Shown here in pieces: positions 1-8,843 of a stretch of DNA of 64,000 nt. The translations under genes were made by a program, and so were the position numbers. The notes under the pieces were generated by a model that was given only the letters and a program-made list of their open reading frames with translations, ran no database searches and was not told the DNA's origin. Source of the stretch: CBDBFG01 sp965204765 (lineage in GTDB: Bacteria > Pseudomonadota > Alphaproteobacteria > Caedimonadales > UBA9215). Positions within the stretch are counted from its first letter, which is position 1; each line of letters opens with the position of its first letter. The stretch lies in NCBI GenBank assembly GCA_965204765.1, contig CBDBFG010000004.1, positions 310,001 to 374,000 of the forward strand, read 5' to 3'.

Positions 1-1737
1 GTCATTATGTTGTTGTTGTTTTTCTCTTCTTCTTTGGGTTTCTTCGATAGCAGATTTAATAGAGTTGGTTATGTTATCTGCGTACAGTATAGCTCTGCCA
101 TTAACATTTCGCGCTGCTCTGCCAATAGTTTGAATAAGAGATGTCTTTGAGCGTAGATAACCTTCTTTATCTGCGTCTAAAATTACTACTAATGAGCATT
201 CTGGTATATCTAGTCCCTCACGCAGCAAGTTAATACCAATTAGTACATCAATTTCACCTAAGCGCAGCTTATTAATAATTTCTATTCGCTCCAAGGTTTT
301 CACATCAGAATGTATGTAAAGTGATTTAATATTTTCATCTTGTAAGTATTCTGTTAGTGATTCTGCCATTTTTTTGGTCAAGGTGGTTACTAGTACACGA
401 CGATTATTTTTAATCTCTTGCTTGCATTCAAAGATCAAATCATCTACCTGATTTTTGGTAGGTTTGATGATACATACAGGATCAAGAAGACCGGTTGGTC
501 TGATAATTTGCTCTATGTATCGCCCATTAGTTCGTTCTAGTTCCCATTTACCTGGGGTGGCGGATACAAAAATTGTTTGTGGACGCATTTTATCCCATTC
601 ATCGAATTTAAGTGGGCGATTATCTCGACAAGCTGGTAACCGAAAGCCAAACTCAGCTAGATTATTTTTTCTTGCCGCATCTCCTTTGTACATAGCGCCT
701 ATTTGGGGTACGCCTACGTGACTTTCATCAACTATCAATAGGGCGTTAGGTGGTAGATATTCAAATAATGTTGGTGGTGGGTGTCCAGGAGGCCTGTTAG
801 TAAAATATCTCGAATAGTTTTCTATCCCTGGACAAATGCCTGTTGTGTCCATCATTTCAATATCAAATTTTGTTCTTTCGCTAATACGCTGAGCTTCTAT
901 TAACTGATTGTTTTGTTCAAATTCAGTAATTCTAAGGTCCAGATCTTGTTTAATTTGGATCAATGATTGTTGCATAGTCGGTTTGGGAATAACGTAGTGG
1001 CTATTGGAATATAACTTTACGGAGGAAAGAGTAGCAGTTTTTTTGCCGGTTAGAGGGTCAAATTCTTGTATTTCGTCTATTTCGTCTCCAAACAAGCATA
1101 TTTTCCATGCTTTGTCCTCTAAATGGGATGGAAAAATATCTATGGTATCGCCGGATACTCTGAAACATCCGCGTGAAAAATCTATGTTATTTCTAGAATA
1201 TTGTTGTGAAGAAAGTTGTAAACACAGTTTGTCCATATTGATTTGTTCACCAACATTAAGGTTCATAGTCATTGCACCATACAATTCAACATCCCCGATA
1301 CCGTATATACATGACACACTAGCGATGATGATGACATCTGGTCTTTCCAACAGTGATCGTGTGGCGCTATGTCGCATGCGATCAATTGCCTCGTTAATAG
1401 ATGATTCTTTTTCGATATAGGTATCAGTTTTTGCTATATAGGCTTCTGGTTGGTAGTAATCGTAATAGGAAACAAAATATTCTACCGCGTTATTGGGGAA
1501 AAATATTTGCATTTCTTGATATAGTTGCGAAGCAAGTGTCTTATTGGGAGCCATGATAAGAGTAGGACGTTGTGTTTGTTGAATTACATTTGCCATAGTA
1601 AATGTCTTGCCAGATCCGGTTACTCCAAGCAATACGGTATCTTTATTGCCGGTATCTAGGCTATGTTTGATAGCTGTTATAGCTTGTGGTTGGTCACCTG
1701 ATGGTTGAAAACTAGATTCAAGAATAATCCTAGACAT
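1..1737 (-). CDS. uvrB: UvrABC system protein B (excinuclease subunit B), 3'-truncated by window edge
   Basis: UvrB is the damage-verifying helicase of nucleotide excision repair; it is loaded by UvrA and recruits UvrC. The reading frame runs minus from ATG at 1737 to the window edge (579 codons; the family is about 660-700 residues, so the end of the protein with the UVR/UvrC-binding domain lies outside). Visible: Walker A GVTGSGKT at residues 38-45, the aromatic beta-hairpin region SYYDYYQPEAY at about residue 90, and late helicase motifs GLDIPE and QTIGRAARN, followed by the family-typical AIEETQRRREKQ near the cut. It is transcribed divergently from hldD. I saw no alphaproteobacterial LexA box (GTTC-N7-GTTC) in the 197-bp gap. 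Confidence 0.97.
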   Translation of the reverse strand, partial: MSRIILESSFQPSGDQPQAITAIKHSLDTGNKDTVLLGVTGSGKTFTMANVIQQTQRPTLIMAPNKTLASQLYQEMQIFFPNNAVEYFVSYYDYYQPEAYIAKTDTYIEKESSINEAIDRMRHSATRSLLERPDVIIIASVSCIYGIGDVELYGAMTMNLNVGEQINMDKLCLQLSSQQYSRNNIDFSRGCFRVSGDTIDIFPSHLEDKAWKICLFGDEIDEIQEFDPLTGKKTATLSSVKLYSNSHYVIPKPTMQQSLIQIKQDLDLRITEFEQNNQLIEAQRISERTKFDIEMMDTTGICPGIENYSRYFTNRPPGHPPPTLFEYLPPNALLIVDESHVGVPQIGAMYKGDAARKNNLAEFGFRLPACRDNRPLKFDEWDKMRPQTIFVSATPGKWELERTNGRYIEQIIRPTGLLDPVCIIKPTKNQVDDLIFECKQEIKNNRRVLVTTLTKKMAESLTEYLQDENIKSLYIHSDVKTLERIEIINKLRLGEIDVLIGINLLREGLDIPECSLVVILDADKEGYLRSKTSLIQTIGRAARNVNGRAILYADNITNSIKSAIEETQRRREKQQQHND

Positions 1738-1934
1738 ATTGTAATTTCAATTTGTTTTACTATCTTATTGATTGTCGCTTATATACTAGCTTTATGCTGT
1801 GCTGGATAGCATAAATTACTAATGTAACGCATAAACATCATATTTTAATATGTTAAAAATATTTACTTGATATATACCAGAAAACTTGAAGCATTACTAA
1901 ACAAAGTGTATCTTTTGGTTATAAAACTTATGGT

Positions 1935-2927
1935 ATGAACGTGATTATTATTACTGGTGGGGCTGGTTTTATAGGCTCTAATTTCATTGCTAGTTATATG
2001 AGTAAATATAAAGGTAAAATAGTAGTATGTGATATATTTCACAGTGACGATAAGTGGCAGAATGTAAAAAATCATCTAGTATATGATTTTGTTACTCCTA
2101 CTGAGTTGCCTGTGTATCTCAAAAATAATGCGCAAGAAATAGAAATAGTTATTCATTTAGGTGCTATTTCTACTACAACAGAAACCAATATTGAAAGCAT
2201 CGTGGATAATAATTTTAAATTTTCTACAATGATTTTTGATTGGTGTACACAAAATCATAAAAGGTTAATATATGCTTCTAGTGCTGCGACTTATGGTGAT
2301 GGAGCGCAAGGGTTTATTGATGGTGATGATCCCAATTTGTTGCAAGGTTACAAACCCTTAAATGCTTATGCTTGGTCAAAGCATGCATTTGATAGAAAGG
2401 TTGCTTATCTGAAATATAATGATTATAACCTGCCTTCCCAGATTGTAGGGCTAAAGTTTTTTAATGTTTATGGTCCAAATGAATACCATAAGGGTAATCA
2501 AATGAGTGTTGCATGGCGCGCATATCAGCAGATAAAACAAAATTTACCAGTAACATTATTTAAATCTATGCATCAAGATTATAAAGATGGAGAGCAATTA
2601 AGGGATTTTATTTACGTTAATGATTGTTGTCATGTTATGGAATGGTTCATTGCTAATAAGAGCATCAGTGGATTATTTAACGTGGGCACAGGACAAAGTC
2701 GGACCTTTAATGATCTGGCAAAATCGGTTTGTACCGCGGTAGGTATGGCGGAAAATATACAATATATTGATTTGCCACCTGCATTACATACTAAATATCA
2801 ATACTATACCGAGGCTGATTTAGCTAATTTACGTGCCGCGGGTTATGATAAAGAATTTATTTCGTTGGAAGATGGTGTAAAGGATTATGTGCAGTTATAT
2901 CTCAATAAAGATGATTCCTATAGGTAA
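1935..2927 (+). CDS. hldD: ADP-L-glycero-D-manno-heptose 6-epimerase
   Basis: A short-chain dehydrogenase/epimerase-fold enzyme that converts ADP-D-glycero- to ADP-L-glycero-manno-heptose for the LPS inner core. Seen: N-terminal NAD(P)-binding GGAGFIGSN (residues 8-16), conserved DIFHSDDKW and HLGAISTTTE segments, the ASSAATYGDG block, and the catalytic Tyr-x3-Lys (YAWSK). The length of 330 aa is normal for the family. It starts with ATG at 1935 with only a weak ribosome site. Its TAA overlaps the ATG of lgt by one base, so the two are probably translationally coupled. It matches the heptosyltransferase gene at 47.5-48.5 kb: this cell makes heptose-containing LPS. Confidence 0.96.
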   Translation: MNVIIITGGAGFIGSNFIASYMSKYKGKIVVCDIFHSDDKWQNVKNHLVYDFVTPTELPVYLKNNAQEIEIVIHLGAISTTTETNIESIVDNNFKFSTMIFDWCTQNHKRLIYASSAATYGDGAQGFIDGDDPNLLQGYKPLNAYAWSKHAFDRKVAYLKYNDYNLPSQIVGLKFFNVYGPNEYHKGNQMSVAWRAYQQIKQNLPVTLFKSMHQDYKDGEQLRDFIYVNDCCHVMEWFIANKSISGLFNVGTGQSRTFNDLAKSVCTAVGMAENIQYIDLPPALHTKYQYYTEADLANLRAAGYDKEFISLEDGVKDYVQLYLNKDDSYR

Positions 2928-3706
2928 TGGCCATGTTAGTTTATCCTCAAATTGATCCTGTTGCTTTTTCTATCGGTTCTATTGATATTAGATGGTACGG
3001 CATTGCGTATGCGTCAGGTATATTGTTGGGGTGGTTTTGCCTCATCAAATTAATTCAGCGTAATTATTTTAATTTTGATCAAAAAATAATCGGAGATTTC
3101 ATTCCTTGGGCAACCATGGGAATAGTTGTAGGTGGAAGATTGGGTCATGTTGTGCTGTATAATTTAGATTATTATTGGCATTACCCCTGGGAGATAATAA
3201 TGATTTGGAGGCCTGGTATGGCTTTTCATGGTGGTGTTGTTGGTATTGGTGTTGCAACTTTGTTATTTTGTCATAGATACAAGGTGCATTTCTTGCAATT
3301 AGCAGATGCTATATCTGTAGTGGCACCGTTGGGTATATTCTTTGGCCGTATCGCAAATTTTATTAATGCCGAGCTTTGGGGGCGAGTAAGTTATTCTTGG
3401 TTGGCGATGGTATTCCCTAATGCTGGCAATATTCCACGCCATCCCAGTCAGTTATACGAGGCATTTTTAGAGGGAATAGTGATTTTTGTAGTGCAACTAT
3501 ACCTAGTTATCCAGAGGAAAAAGCTATTTTGTTCAGGTTTTCTGACGGGGACATTTTTAACTCTTTATGCATTGGCCAGAATAATAGTTGAATATTTCAG
3601 GTATCCTGAAGATGGTTATTTGTGGCATTTAACAGTTGGACAGATGTATTCTGTACCAATGGCATTGATTGGCCTTTGGTTATTACGTCGCGCAGTACGA
3701 ACTTAA
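2927..3706 (+). CDS. lgt: Prolipoprotein diacylglyceryl transferase
   Basis: An inner-membrane enzyme that transfers diacylglycerol from phosphatidylglycerol to the lipobox cysteine of prolipoproteins. The 259-aa protein is strongly hydrophobic with several membrane segments and carries the family motifs: MAFHGGVVG (around residue 100), the Lgt signature GRIANFINAELWGR (around 143-156), and HPSQLYEAFLEG. The start ATG overlaps the hldD stop by one base; a second in-frame ATG two codons on is an alternative. Together with putative lipoproteins in the window (for example 6711-7103) it implies working lipoprotein maturation. Confidence 0.96.
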   Translation: MAMLVYPQIDPVAFSIGSIDIRWYGIAYASGILLGWFCLIKLIQRNYFNFDQKIIGDFIPWATMGIVVGGRLGHVVLYNLDYYWHYPWEIIMIWRPGMAFHGGVVGIGVATLLFCHRYKVHFLQLADAISVVAPLGIFFGRIANFINAELWGRVSYSWLAMVFPNAGNIPRHPSQLYEAFLEGIVIFVVQLYLVIQRKKLFCSGFLTGTFLTLYALARIIVEYFRYPEDGYLWHLTVGQMYSVPMALIGLWLLRRAVRT

Positions 3707-3821
3707 CAGTTTGATGTTTTCTTTATTTTTTTAGCCAAAATTTTATCTGGTTTTACTAATTATTACTAATTTTGGATAATGAAGTGTATAATCAACAAAA
3801 GATAAAGTTGCACTATATATC

Positions 3822-4886
3822 ATGCCTGATTGTAATTTAGCGCTTAATAAATTAAAGGAATCTATCAATCATAAGGGTGGCTCCATACCTTTAGATGAAT
3901 TTGTTGGTTTTTGTTTAGGTGATAGCCAGTATGGTTATTATCGTAGTAATTATGCGATAGGTAAGGCTAATGATTTCATTACGGCACCAGAGATAAGTCA
4001 AATATTTGGAGAGATGATAGGTGTCTGGTTGCTAAATCAATGGCATATCGCCGGGGAGCCAGTGAATATTGCGATATTAGAGCTGGGACCGGGACGCGGA
4101 TTATTAATGCGCGATATTTTACGTACTTTTGCTATACGCACAAAGCTTATTCATAATATTAAAGTTCACTTACTGGAAATTAATGATTTTTTTAGGGTCG
4201 AGCAAGTTGCTAATATAGATCATCACAGTATTGATCACCATAGCACTATAGAGCAAGCATTAGAGCAAATAGAAGATTCTTTTTTATTTGTGGTAGCGAA
4301 TGAGTTTTTTGATGCGCTACCTGCGAAGCAATATGTATATAAAAACAATAGATGGCATGAAAAGCATGTTGCTTTTGATAAAGTGACAGGAACGCTTTGT
4401 TATTTGGATAAGGCCATGCACGATTGTAATTTTAATTATGGTGACAATTTGGTGTCTGGCTCTATTACAGAAGAGTCAAAAGAGAGCCGAGAGATTTTTA
4501 ATAAAATATTGCACTGTTTAAATAATAATGGTGGTTCGGGATTGGTAATAGATTATGGCTATAATAAATTGCCTTATAAAAGTACATTAGAGGCCATTTG
4601 TAAGCATAAGTTTGCTAATCCTTTAACTAATTTGGGTCATACAGACTTATCCTTTCATGTGAATTTTGAGAGTCTGTATAATATGGTAATAGAGGCTGGT
4701 TTGAATGGTATATTATCTAGGCAAGCTGATTTTTTGCGTCAGCAAGGTATTGAACTAAGACAACAACAGCTGGTAAAAGATAAAGATCCTCAAACCCAGC
4801 AAAATATTTTTATGTCAACTCAAAGACTGATAGACAGTACAGCAATGGGGTCTTTATTTAAGGTATTACAGTTTTATAATATTTAG
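3822..4886 (+). CDS. midA: Class I SAM-dependent methyltransferase of the MidA/NDUFAF7 family (COG1565, DUF185)
   Basis: The bacterial homologue of the mitochondrial complex I assembly methyltransferase NDUFAF7, which methylates an arginine of a NADH dehydrogenase subunit. Seen: the N-terminal substrate region GYYRSNYAIGKANDFITAPEISQIFGE, the SAM-binding motif ELGPGRGLLMRDILR (around residue 87), the family-specific ANEFFDALPAKQYV, and VIDYGYNK later. The length of 354 aa is typical. It lies 115 bp downstream of lgt on the same strand. Lgt followed by this methyltransferase is a familiar alphaproteobacterial order (from memory). The exact substrate here is inferred from the family. Confidence 0.9.
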   Translation: MPDCNLALNKLKESINHKGGSIPLDEFVGFCLGDSQYGYYRSNYAIGKANDFITAPEISQIFGEMIGVWLLNQWHIAGEPVNIAILELGPGRGLLMRDILRTFAIRTKLIHNIKVHLLEINDFFRVEQVANIDHHSIDHHSTIEQALEQIEDSFLFVVANEFFDALPAKQYVYKNNRWHEKHVAFDKVTGTLCYLDKAMHDCNFNYGDNLVSGSITEESKESREIFNKILHCLNNNGGSGLVIDYGYNKLPYKSTLEAICKHKFANPLTNLGHTDLSFHVNFESLYNMVIEAGLNGILSRQADFLRQQGIELRQQQLVKDKDPQTQQNIFMSTQRLIDSTAMGSLFKVLQFYNI

Positions 4887-4955
4887 TATTTTACTGTAAC
4901 GTGCTATAAATATACCAGTGATAAAACTAGTTGGAGAGTTAAATTCAAACAAAAT

Positions 4956-5504
4956 TTGCGCAAAAGTTTTTTATTAAAAAGACAAAATCAACAAGGACAA
5001 TGTAGAGCTGCTGCAAACGATAGAATAGTACAGCAAGTCACGGAAGTATTGAGCTATATTAAAGCTGATAGTGGTTTTGTCAAGAATGAAATAGGCATGT
5101 ATTATCCACTTAGAGGAGAGCCAGATATAACTAATATTGTCTCTGATTCACAGTATCAATATTCTTTACCCAAGTTAAATAAAAATGATATGTATTTTGT
5201 GCGTTATACAACGGGCTCATTATTAAGAAACAGCGCATTTGCAAAAATAAAAGAGCCTGTCAATAATGATAAACAAAATCCTGTGATACTTTTAGTGCCA
5301 GCAATAGCTCTTAGTAAAAGGGGAGAGCGTTTAGGTTTTGGTGCCGGACATTATGACAGATATATATGCAAATATGATAAAACTAAGAGGATTGTCACAA
5401 TAGGCTTATGTTTTAATGATTATTTGGTTGATTGTTTACCGCAAGATAACTTTGATTTGACATTAGATTATGTTGTGACCGACAAAATGACCTATCAGAT
5501 ATAG
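4956..5504 (+). CDS. 5-formyltetrahydrofolate cyclo-ligase family protein
   Basis: Converts 5-formyl-THF to 5,10-methenyl-THF with ATP, recycling folate in the cytosol. The signature GERLGFGAGHYDRY (around residues 122-135) is the cyclo-ligase glycine/tyrosine motif; YYPLRGEPDI upstream and VVTD near the end also fit. At 182 aa it has the family's usual length. The start is a TTG at 4956 preceded by a GGAGAG-type site 20 bases upstream; no ATG or GTG exists in frame between the midA stop and this TTG. Co-directional with midA, 69 bp apart. Identification is good; the start is less sure. Confidence 0.85.
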   Translation: MRKSFLLKRQNQQGQCRAAANDRIVQQVTEVLSYIKADSGFVKNEIGMYYPLRGEPDITNIVSDSQYQYSLPKLNKNDMYFVRYTTGSLLRNSAFAKIKEPVNNDKQNPVILLVPAIALSKRGERLGFGAGHYDRYICKYDKTKRIVTIGLCFNDYLVDCLPQDNFDLTLDYVVTDKMTYQI

Positions 5505-5628
5505 AATTTAATGATGCTCTTTAAAAAGGATAGACTTGCCGTGCTATAAAGGTAAGTATGGTCGTTTAATATAGTTATAGAATGCAGTTTTATGACTAGT
5601 ATAAGTTGAATAAACTACATAGTTGCCA

Positions 5629-5826
5629 TTAACAATCTATTTTTGGATGACACAGAGTACCTGGTCTGTAGAACAGTGTTATCAATTCTAAAATGGAACG
5701 GTTACGGTTAATGCAGAAGGTAGTATTACTGTGATAAAAATTATTTAATTTTTGTAAATGAATTCTTCCATATAGAAAGGTAAGGTTCCTTAAAGGGCAT
5801 ATCATATGTAAATCCTTCAAGTTCAT
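5629..5826 (-). CDS. Small hypothetical ORF (65 aa)
   Basis: Not recognised. The reason to list it is the start: ATG at 5826 follows a perfect AAGGAG (5832-5837) at 5-base spacing on the minus strand. The product begins MNLKDLHMICPLRN and has no signal peptide, membrane segment or known motif. It lies 81 bp downstream of the frameshifted ORF at 5908-6304, in the same direction, and could be another fragment of the same decaying region rather than a working gene. Confidence 0.25.
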   Translation of the reverse strand: MNLKDLHMICPLRNLTFLYGRIHLQKLNNFYHSNTTFCINRNRSILELITLFYRPGTLCHPKIDC

Positions 5827-5907
5827 TATATCTCCTTGCATATGCTGCAATGTCAAATACTGTGCAGCTGATCACTATCAAAAAAGTATTTGTGGTATGA
5901 ATGTTGT

Positions 5908-6304
5908 TATTTTGTGCTAAAGTTTTGTAATAAAGAATAAAAAATTCGGCAGTATTTTCTACACAGTATTGTTTTAAGAAAGTTTACTACAAAGCACGGA
6001 CTAATTTTCCTCTCAAATGCGTCCAGTATGTACAAAGCTAATACTGCTGCTATACTCTCATTCCCTAGCATATGCTTATGATATAATCCAATTTTACTTA
6101 TTTGTTCATTTTGGAATCTTGAATCATAAACTGAATGTAAAACACATATTAATATCTGTGTCGGGGAAATGACGTTTCTATTGCCAAGTTGAGCTTTTTT
6201 ATTATTTTCCTGATATTAGTTTCAATTACTTGCTTAGATTGTGATAGATTGTTTTCTTTGTTACAACTGTTTTGTTGAAGAAAATTATTTATCAAATTAA
6301 ACAC
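5908..6304 (-). pseudogene. Frameshifted ORF of unknown family, broken at an A6 run
   Basis: On the minus strand a GTG at 6304 follows TAGGAG (6311-6316) at 6-base spacing and opens a frame starting MFNLINNFLQQNSC. This frame stops after about 45 codons. Changing frame by one base at a run of six A (T6 at 6195-6200 on the plus strand) continues into about 95 codons of well-formed protein (containing AQLGNRNVISPTQILICVLH and GNESIAAVLALYILDAFERK) up to TAA at 5908. The interval is 397 bases, three times 132 plus one. I do not recognise the family. It may be a recent pseudogene, a sequencing error, or a slippage-dependent gene. Confidence 0.4.
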
Positions 6305-6710
6305 GATTTACTCCTATAAAATGATTGGTATAAGTAGAACAGCTGTTGCGCGATACTTCCGCTATTGGGCCAAAATATTTAACTGATTGCTATAAATTTT
6401 TTCAATTCTAGTTGCGCTGGAATGGATGCAAAGATAGATAGTTATAGAGATCTCTTATTTAAATGATCAGTTGGTTTATATAAGATAAACAGTTGATCAA
6501 AACATTGCTGTTTATCTAAATGATTATTAGGAATATTTGACGTTGTGCTAAATTTTAGCCTGTAATTTTGATCTTGATGATAGTGGTGCACAAGCCCTGA
6601 AAATCAGTGTTTTACCGTTTTGATCAATGTTCCTATATAGAGTGCGGCTTAAACTAACAATTTTTTGTTACATTATTTCCTAATAGTTATATGGCGTTAT
6701 TTATACGTAA

Positions 6711-7103
6711 TTATTTACCTTCACCTGCACTGCTTTGGTTTGGTGTGCCATCTGGTGTTATTTTTTCTGCAGCATCGGCATTTTGTATAGAATCAGGACG
6801 AGGTGTTTCTGGTCGGTATAAATCATAGGGGATATCTGTTGTCGGTGAGTGTTGTGCTTGTTCTGGACGATAGCATGCTCCTTCTATTTGTGCTTGTCTT
6901 GCTACTTCTCCGACAAGGTGAGACAGTGCATCAAAAGTCGAAGCAAACGTATGACTTGGATTGCGATGTTGGCGATAAAATGTCTGTCGATCTATTCTTC
7001 TTTGGGGTTTTGTGGCTGCGCTATCAGATTCTTCTACTGTTGTTGGTTTGGTTGCTAGACAGCTAGCAATAACAGCAAGGGCTATAATAATATTGTTAAT
7101 CAT
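6711..7103 (-). CDS. Putative secreted lipoprotein of unknown function (130 aa)
   Basis: The product begins MINNIIIALAVIASCLATKP: a short hydrophobic leader ending in IASC, a plausible lipobox for Lgt and signal peptidase II. The mature part is polar, rich in Pro, Arg, Glu and Thr, with no recognised domain. I chose the ATG at 7103 because AGGAAA precedes it closely; a longer in-frame start at 7145 would bury the leader behind 14 extra residues. It belongs to the set of small exported proteins scattered through this window. Export is inferred from the leader only. Confidence 0.6.
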   Translation of the reverse strand: MINNIIIALAVIASCLATKPTTVEESDSAATKPQRRIDRQTFYRQHRNPSHTFASTFDALSHLVGEVARQAQIEGACYRPEQAQHSPTTDIPYDLYRPETPRPDSIQNADAAEKITPDGTPNQSSAGEGK

Positions 7104-7429
7104 ATGTTTTTCCTGTGTGTAGTTTTTATCGCAAGCCAACAGCATACATCATTGTTGTTATGTCGTCTAGTGGATTTATTGTTCCTAACTTGGTGATTTG
7201 TGTGTGGTCGGTTTGTGTTACATGAAGGGGACGAATAGTGTGTTAAATTAAAGTAAAGTGACTTAGATTTTACTGGTCATAAGTTGATGGTTTTGTGTTT
7301 TTTGCACAAAATAAGCATAGAGTAACCCAGTTATCCTTGGTTGTGCTACATGAATTTTTTATGCTTTTCTACAGTGTGCTGCAAATGTACAGCATCGGTG
7401 TTTGATCACAGCAATGTTATGTAACGATT
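7104..7429. other. Intergenic stretch, no gene seen
   Basis: About 325 bp between two minus-strand genes. It contains a short perfect hairpin, TTTTGTG at 7291-7297 pairing with CACAAAA at 7305-7311, roughly 120 bp beyond the stop of the hydrolase gene, without a clear U tract. I see no ORF with a ribosome site and no RNA gene. Confidence 0.4.
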
Positions 7430-8083
7430 TTACGCGGTTTTTTTAAGTTTTTCCTGTGTAGTTTTGATGTATTCGCCCGTTACGGCCATAAATTGGTCAA
7501 GGCAGTTATCAAAATAGTGATCTGCACCAGATATTTCTTTTTCTGTTATCGATATGTTGCGCTGTGCTGAAAGCGTGCAGGCTAAGTTATTAACACTTGA
7601 TGGTGGGGTAACCACATCATTAGCTCCATATACGAATAGTCCAGAAACCGGACAAGGCGCTAAAAAAGAAAAATCTAAATTATTAGCCGGAGGGCTAGCA
7701 GAAATAAAACCATCAATCTCTGGTCTTCTCATCAGTAGTTGCATAGCAATCCAGGATCCAAAAGAAAAACCAGAAACCCAACAGGCTGGGGCATTAGGGT
7801 TGTGAAATTGTAACCAATCTAACACAGCTGCTGCGTCGCTAAGTTCATTCTCTCCACCTTCAAACTTTCCTTCTGATTTGCCTATTCCTCTAAAGTTAAA
7901 ACGTAGAGTATTATAACCTTTGCTAACAAATGTATGATAAAGGGCGTATACTGGTTTAGAATTCATATTGCCGTCTTGTGCGGGGTGATGGTGCAACACC
8001 AACGCAATAGGTGCATTAGATTTTACGTGATTGTATTTTGCTTCTAATCTTCCATCTGGACCGCTAATAAGTACTTCTGGCAT
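7430..8083 (-). CDS. Alpha/beta-hydrolase family protein (COG2945-like)
   Basis: A serine hydrolase of the small dienelactone-hydrolase/acyl-esterase-like group; the substrate is unknown. Seen: LVLHHHPAQDGNM near residue 30, oxyanion and strand region FNFRGIGKSEG (around 65-75), nucleophile elbow GFSFGS (around 105-110), acid residue in GANDVVTPP and catalytic His in GADHYF (around 190). All three triad positions are therefore present. The length of 217 aa is normal, there is no signal peptide, so it is likely cytosolic. It stands alone, with non-coding DNA on both sides. Confidence 0.82.
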   Translation of the reverse strand: MPEVLISGPDGRLEAKYNHVKSNAPIALVLHHHPAQDGNMNSKPVYALYHTFVSKGYNTLRFNFRGIGKSEGKFEGGENELSDAAAVLDWLQFHNPNAPACWVSGFSFGSWIAMQLLMRRPEIDGFISASPPANNLDFSFLAPCPVSGLFVYGANDVVTPPSSVNNLACTLSAQRNISITEKEISGADHYFDNCLDQFMAVTGEYIKTTQEKLKKTA

Positions 8084-8843
8084 AAAAACCCCATTATATG
8101 TCTGATTGCATTTAAAGCAAGATTATTAAAAAAGGTCAAGCATTTATTTACCAGGTTTGATGAAAACTTGTCTAATATTGTCAAAAGATTATAGAATTAT
8201 TTATTTTATTTGTTGGGTAACGATGATTCGGGTGTGTAAGATAAGCAATGTTTGTTGATTTGTGAGTGGGGAAAGTAAGGAAGTTTTAGTTGCTAGTACT
8301 ATTGTGGTATTGATTAATTTTATTGCTAAGGAATATGGGTTATCATTCAGTCATCTATGATGAATTCTATAAATATGCGTATTTATTATATTTATTGAGC
8401 ATTTATTGCTTTAGTACATTTACTAATAATAGCACAATGTCTCCAACTGTTGTTTAACCTTACAGGAGTAGATGGCAATATTATTGTGCATAATTAATGT
8501 AACAAGTCTGCAGAACTATCTGTCACAATAAAAGATAAGGGTAAATTAAGTACCTAGGTAATCTTTCATAATCACTAGAAAGATATGATGATATTTATCA
8601 GCAACTACACTATATGTTAGTAAGTGCTGACCACTAAATATGATAGGGTATATATGATTTTTGTCATAATCTAGTATTTATAGGATCAAGTTGTACTGGA
8701 TATTGATTTTTTAAAACACTCTCTAAGTGGCAAAATATTGTTGAATATTGTAAAAAACCCTATTGACATTGCCTATAATCGTATCTATCGTGGCACTAAA
8801 TATTAACAAAATGTTAATTAAACTTTAATATAGGCTTAAAATT
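8084..8843. other. Intergenic stretch upstream of the acidic secreted-protein genes
   Basis: About 760 bp, very AT-rich, with no ORF that has both length and a ribosome site. Near its right end lies a promoter candidate (TTGACA at 8763-8768), listed separately. Nothing else recognised. Confidence 0.4.
8763..8791 (+). promoter_or_regulatory. Candidate sigma-70 promoter for the secreted-protein gene at 8844
   Basis: TTGACA (8763-8768) is a perfect -35 box; 17 bases on lies TATCGT (8786-8791), a fair -10. Another AT-rich -10-like hexamer, TATAAT at 8774-8779, is too close to pair with this -35. The distance to the ATG at 8844 is about 50 bases. Confidence 0.35.

Larger units (their letters stand above)
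5505..6710. other. Long gap with decayed coding sequence
   Basis: Some 1.2 kb without an intact conserved gene. It holds a frameshifted ORF (5908-6304, minus) and a small ORF with a good ribosome site (5629-5826, minus), both listed separately. Between about 6430 and 6660 the minus strand has further short stretches that read like broken coding DNA, for example a piece containing NGKTLIFRAC that recalls an ankyrin repeat; that resemblance is weak. No RNA gene, terminator or mobile-element end was recognised. Confidence 0.5.

Noticed and set aside
455..1420. Plus-strand ORFs within the first 1.4 kb
   Set aside because: They lie opposite uvrB, whose minus-strand frame has all family motifs; the plus frames have no known motif.
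1792..1814. TTATGCT/AGCATAA hairpin between uvrB and hldD as LexA operator
   Set aside because: It does not fit the alphaproteobacterial LexA box and is short; may be chance.
6430..6660. Ankyrin-repeat gene on the minus strand
   Set aside because: Only one fragment (NGKTLIFRAC) resembles the repeat, in a frame of about 30 codons; too little to call.
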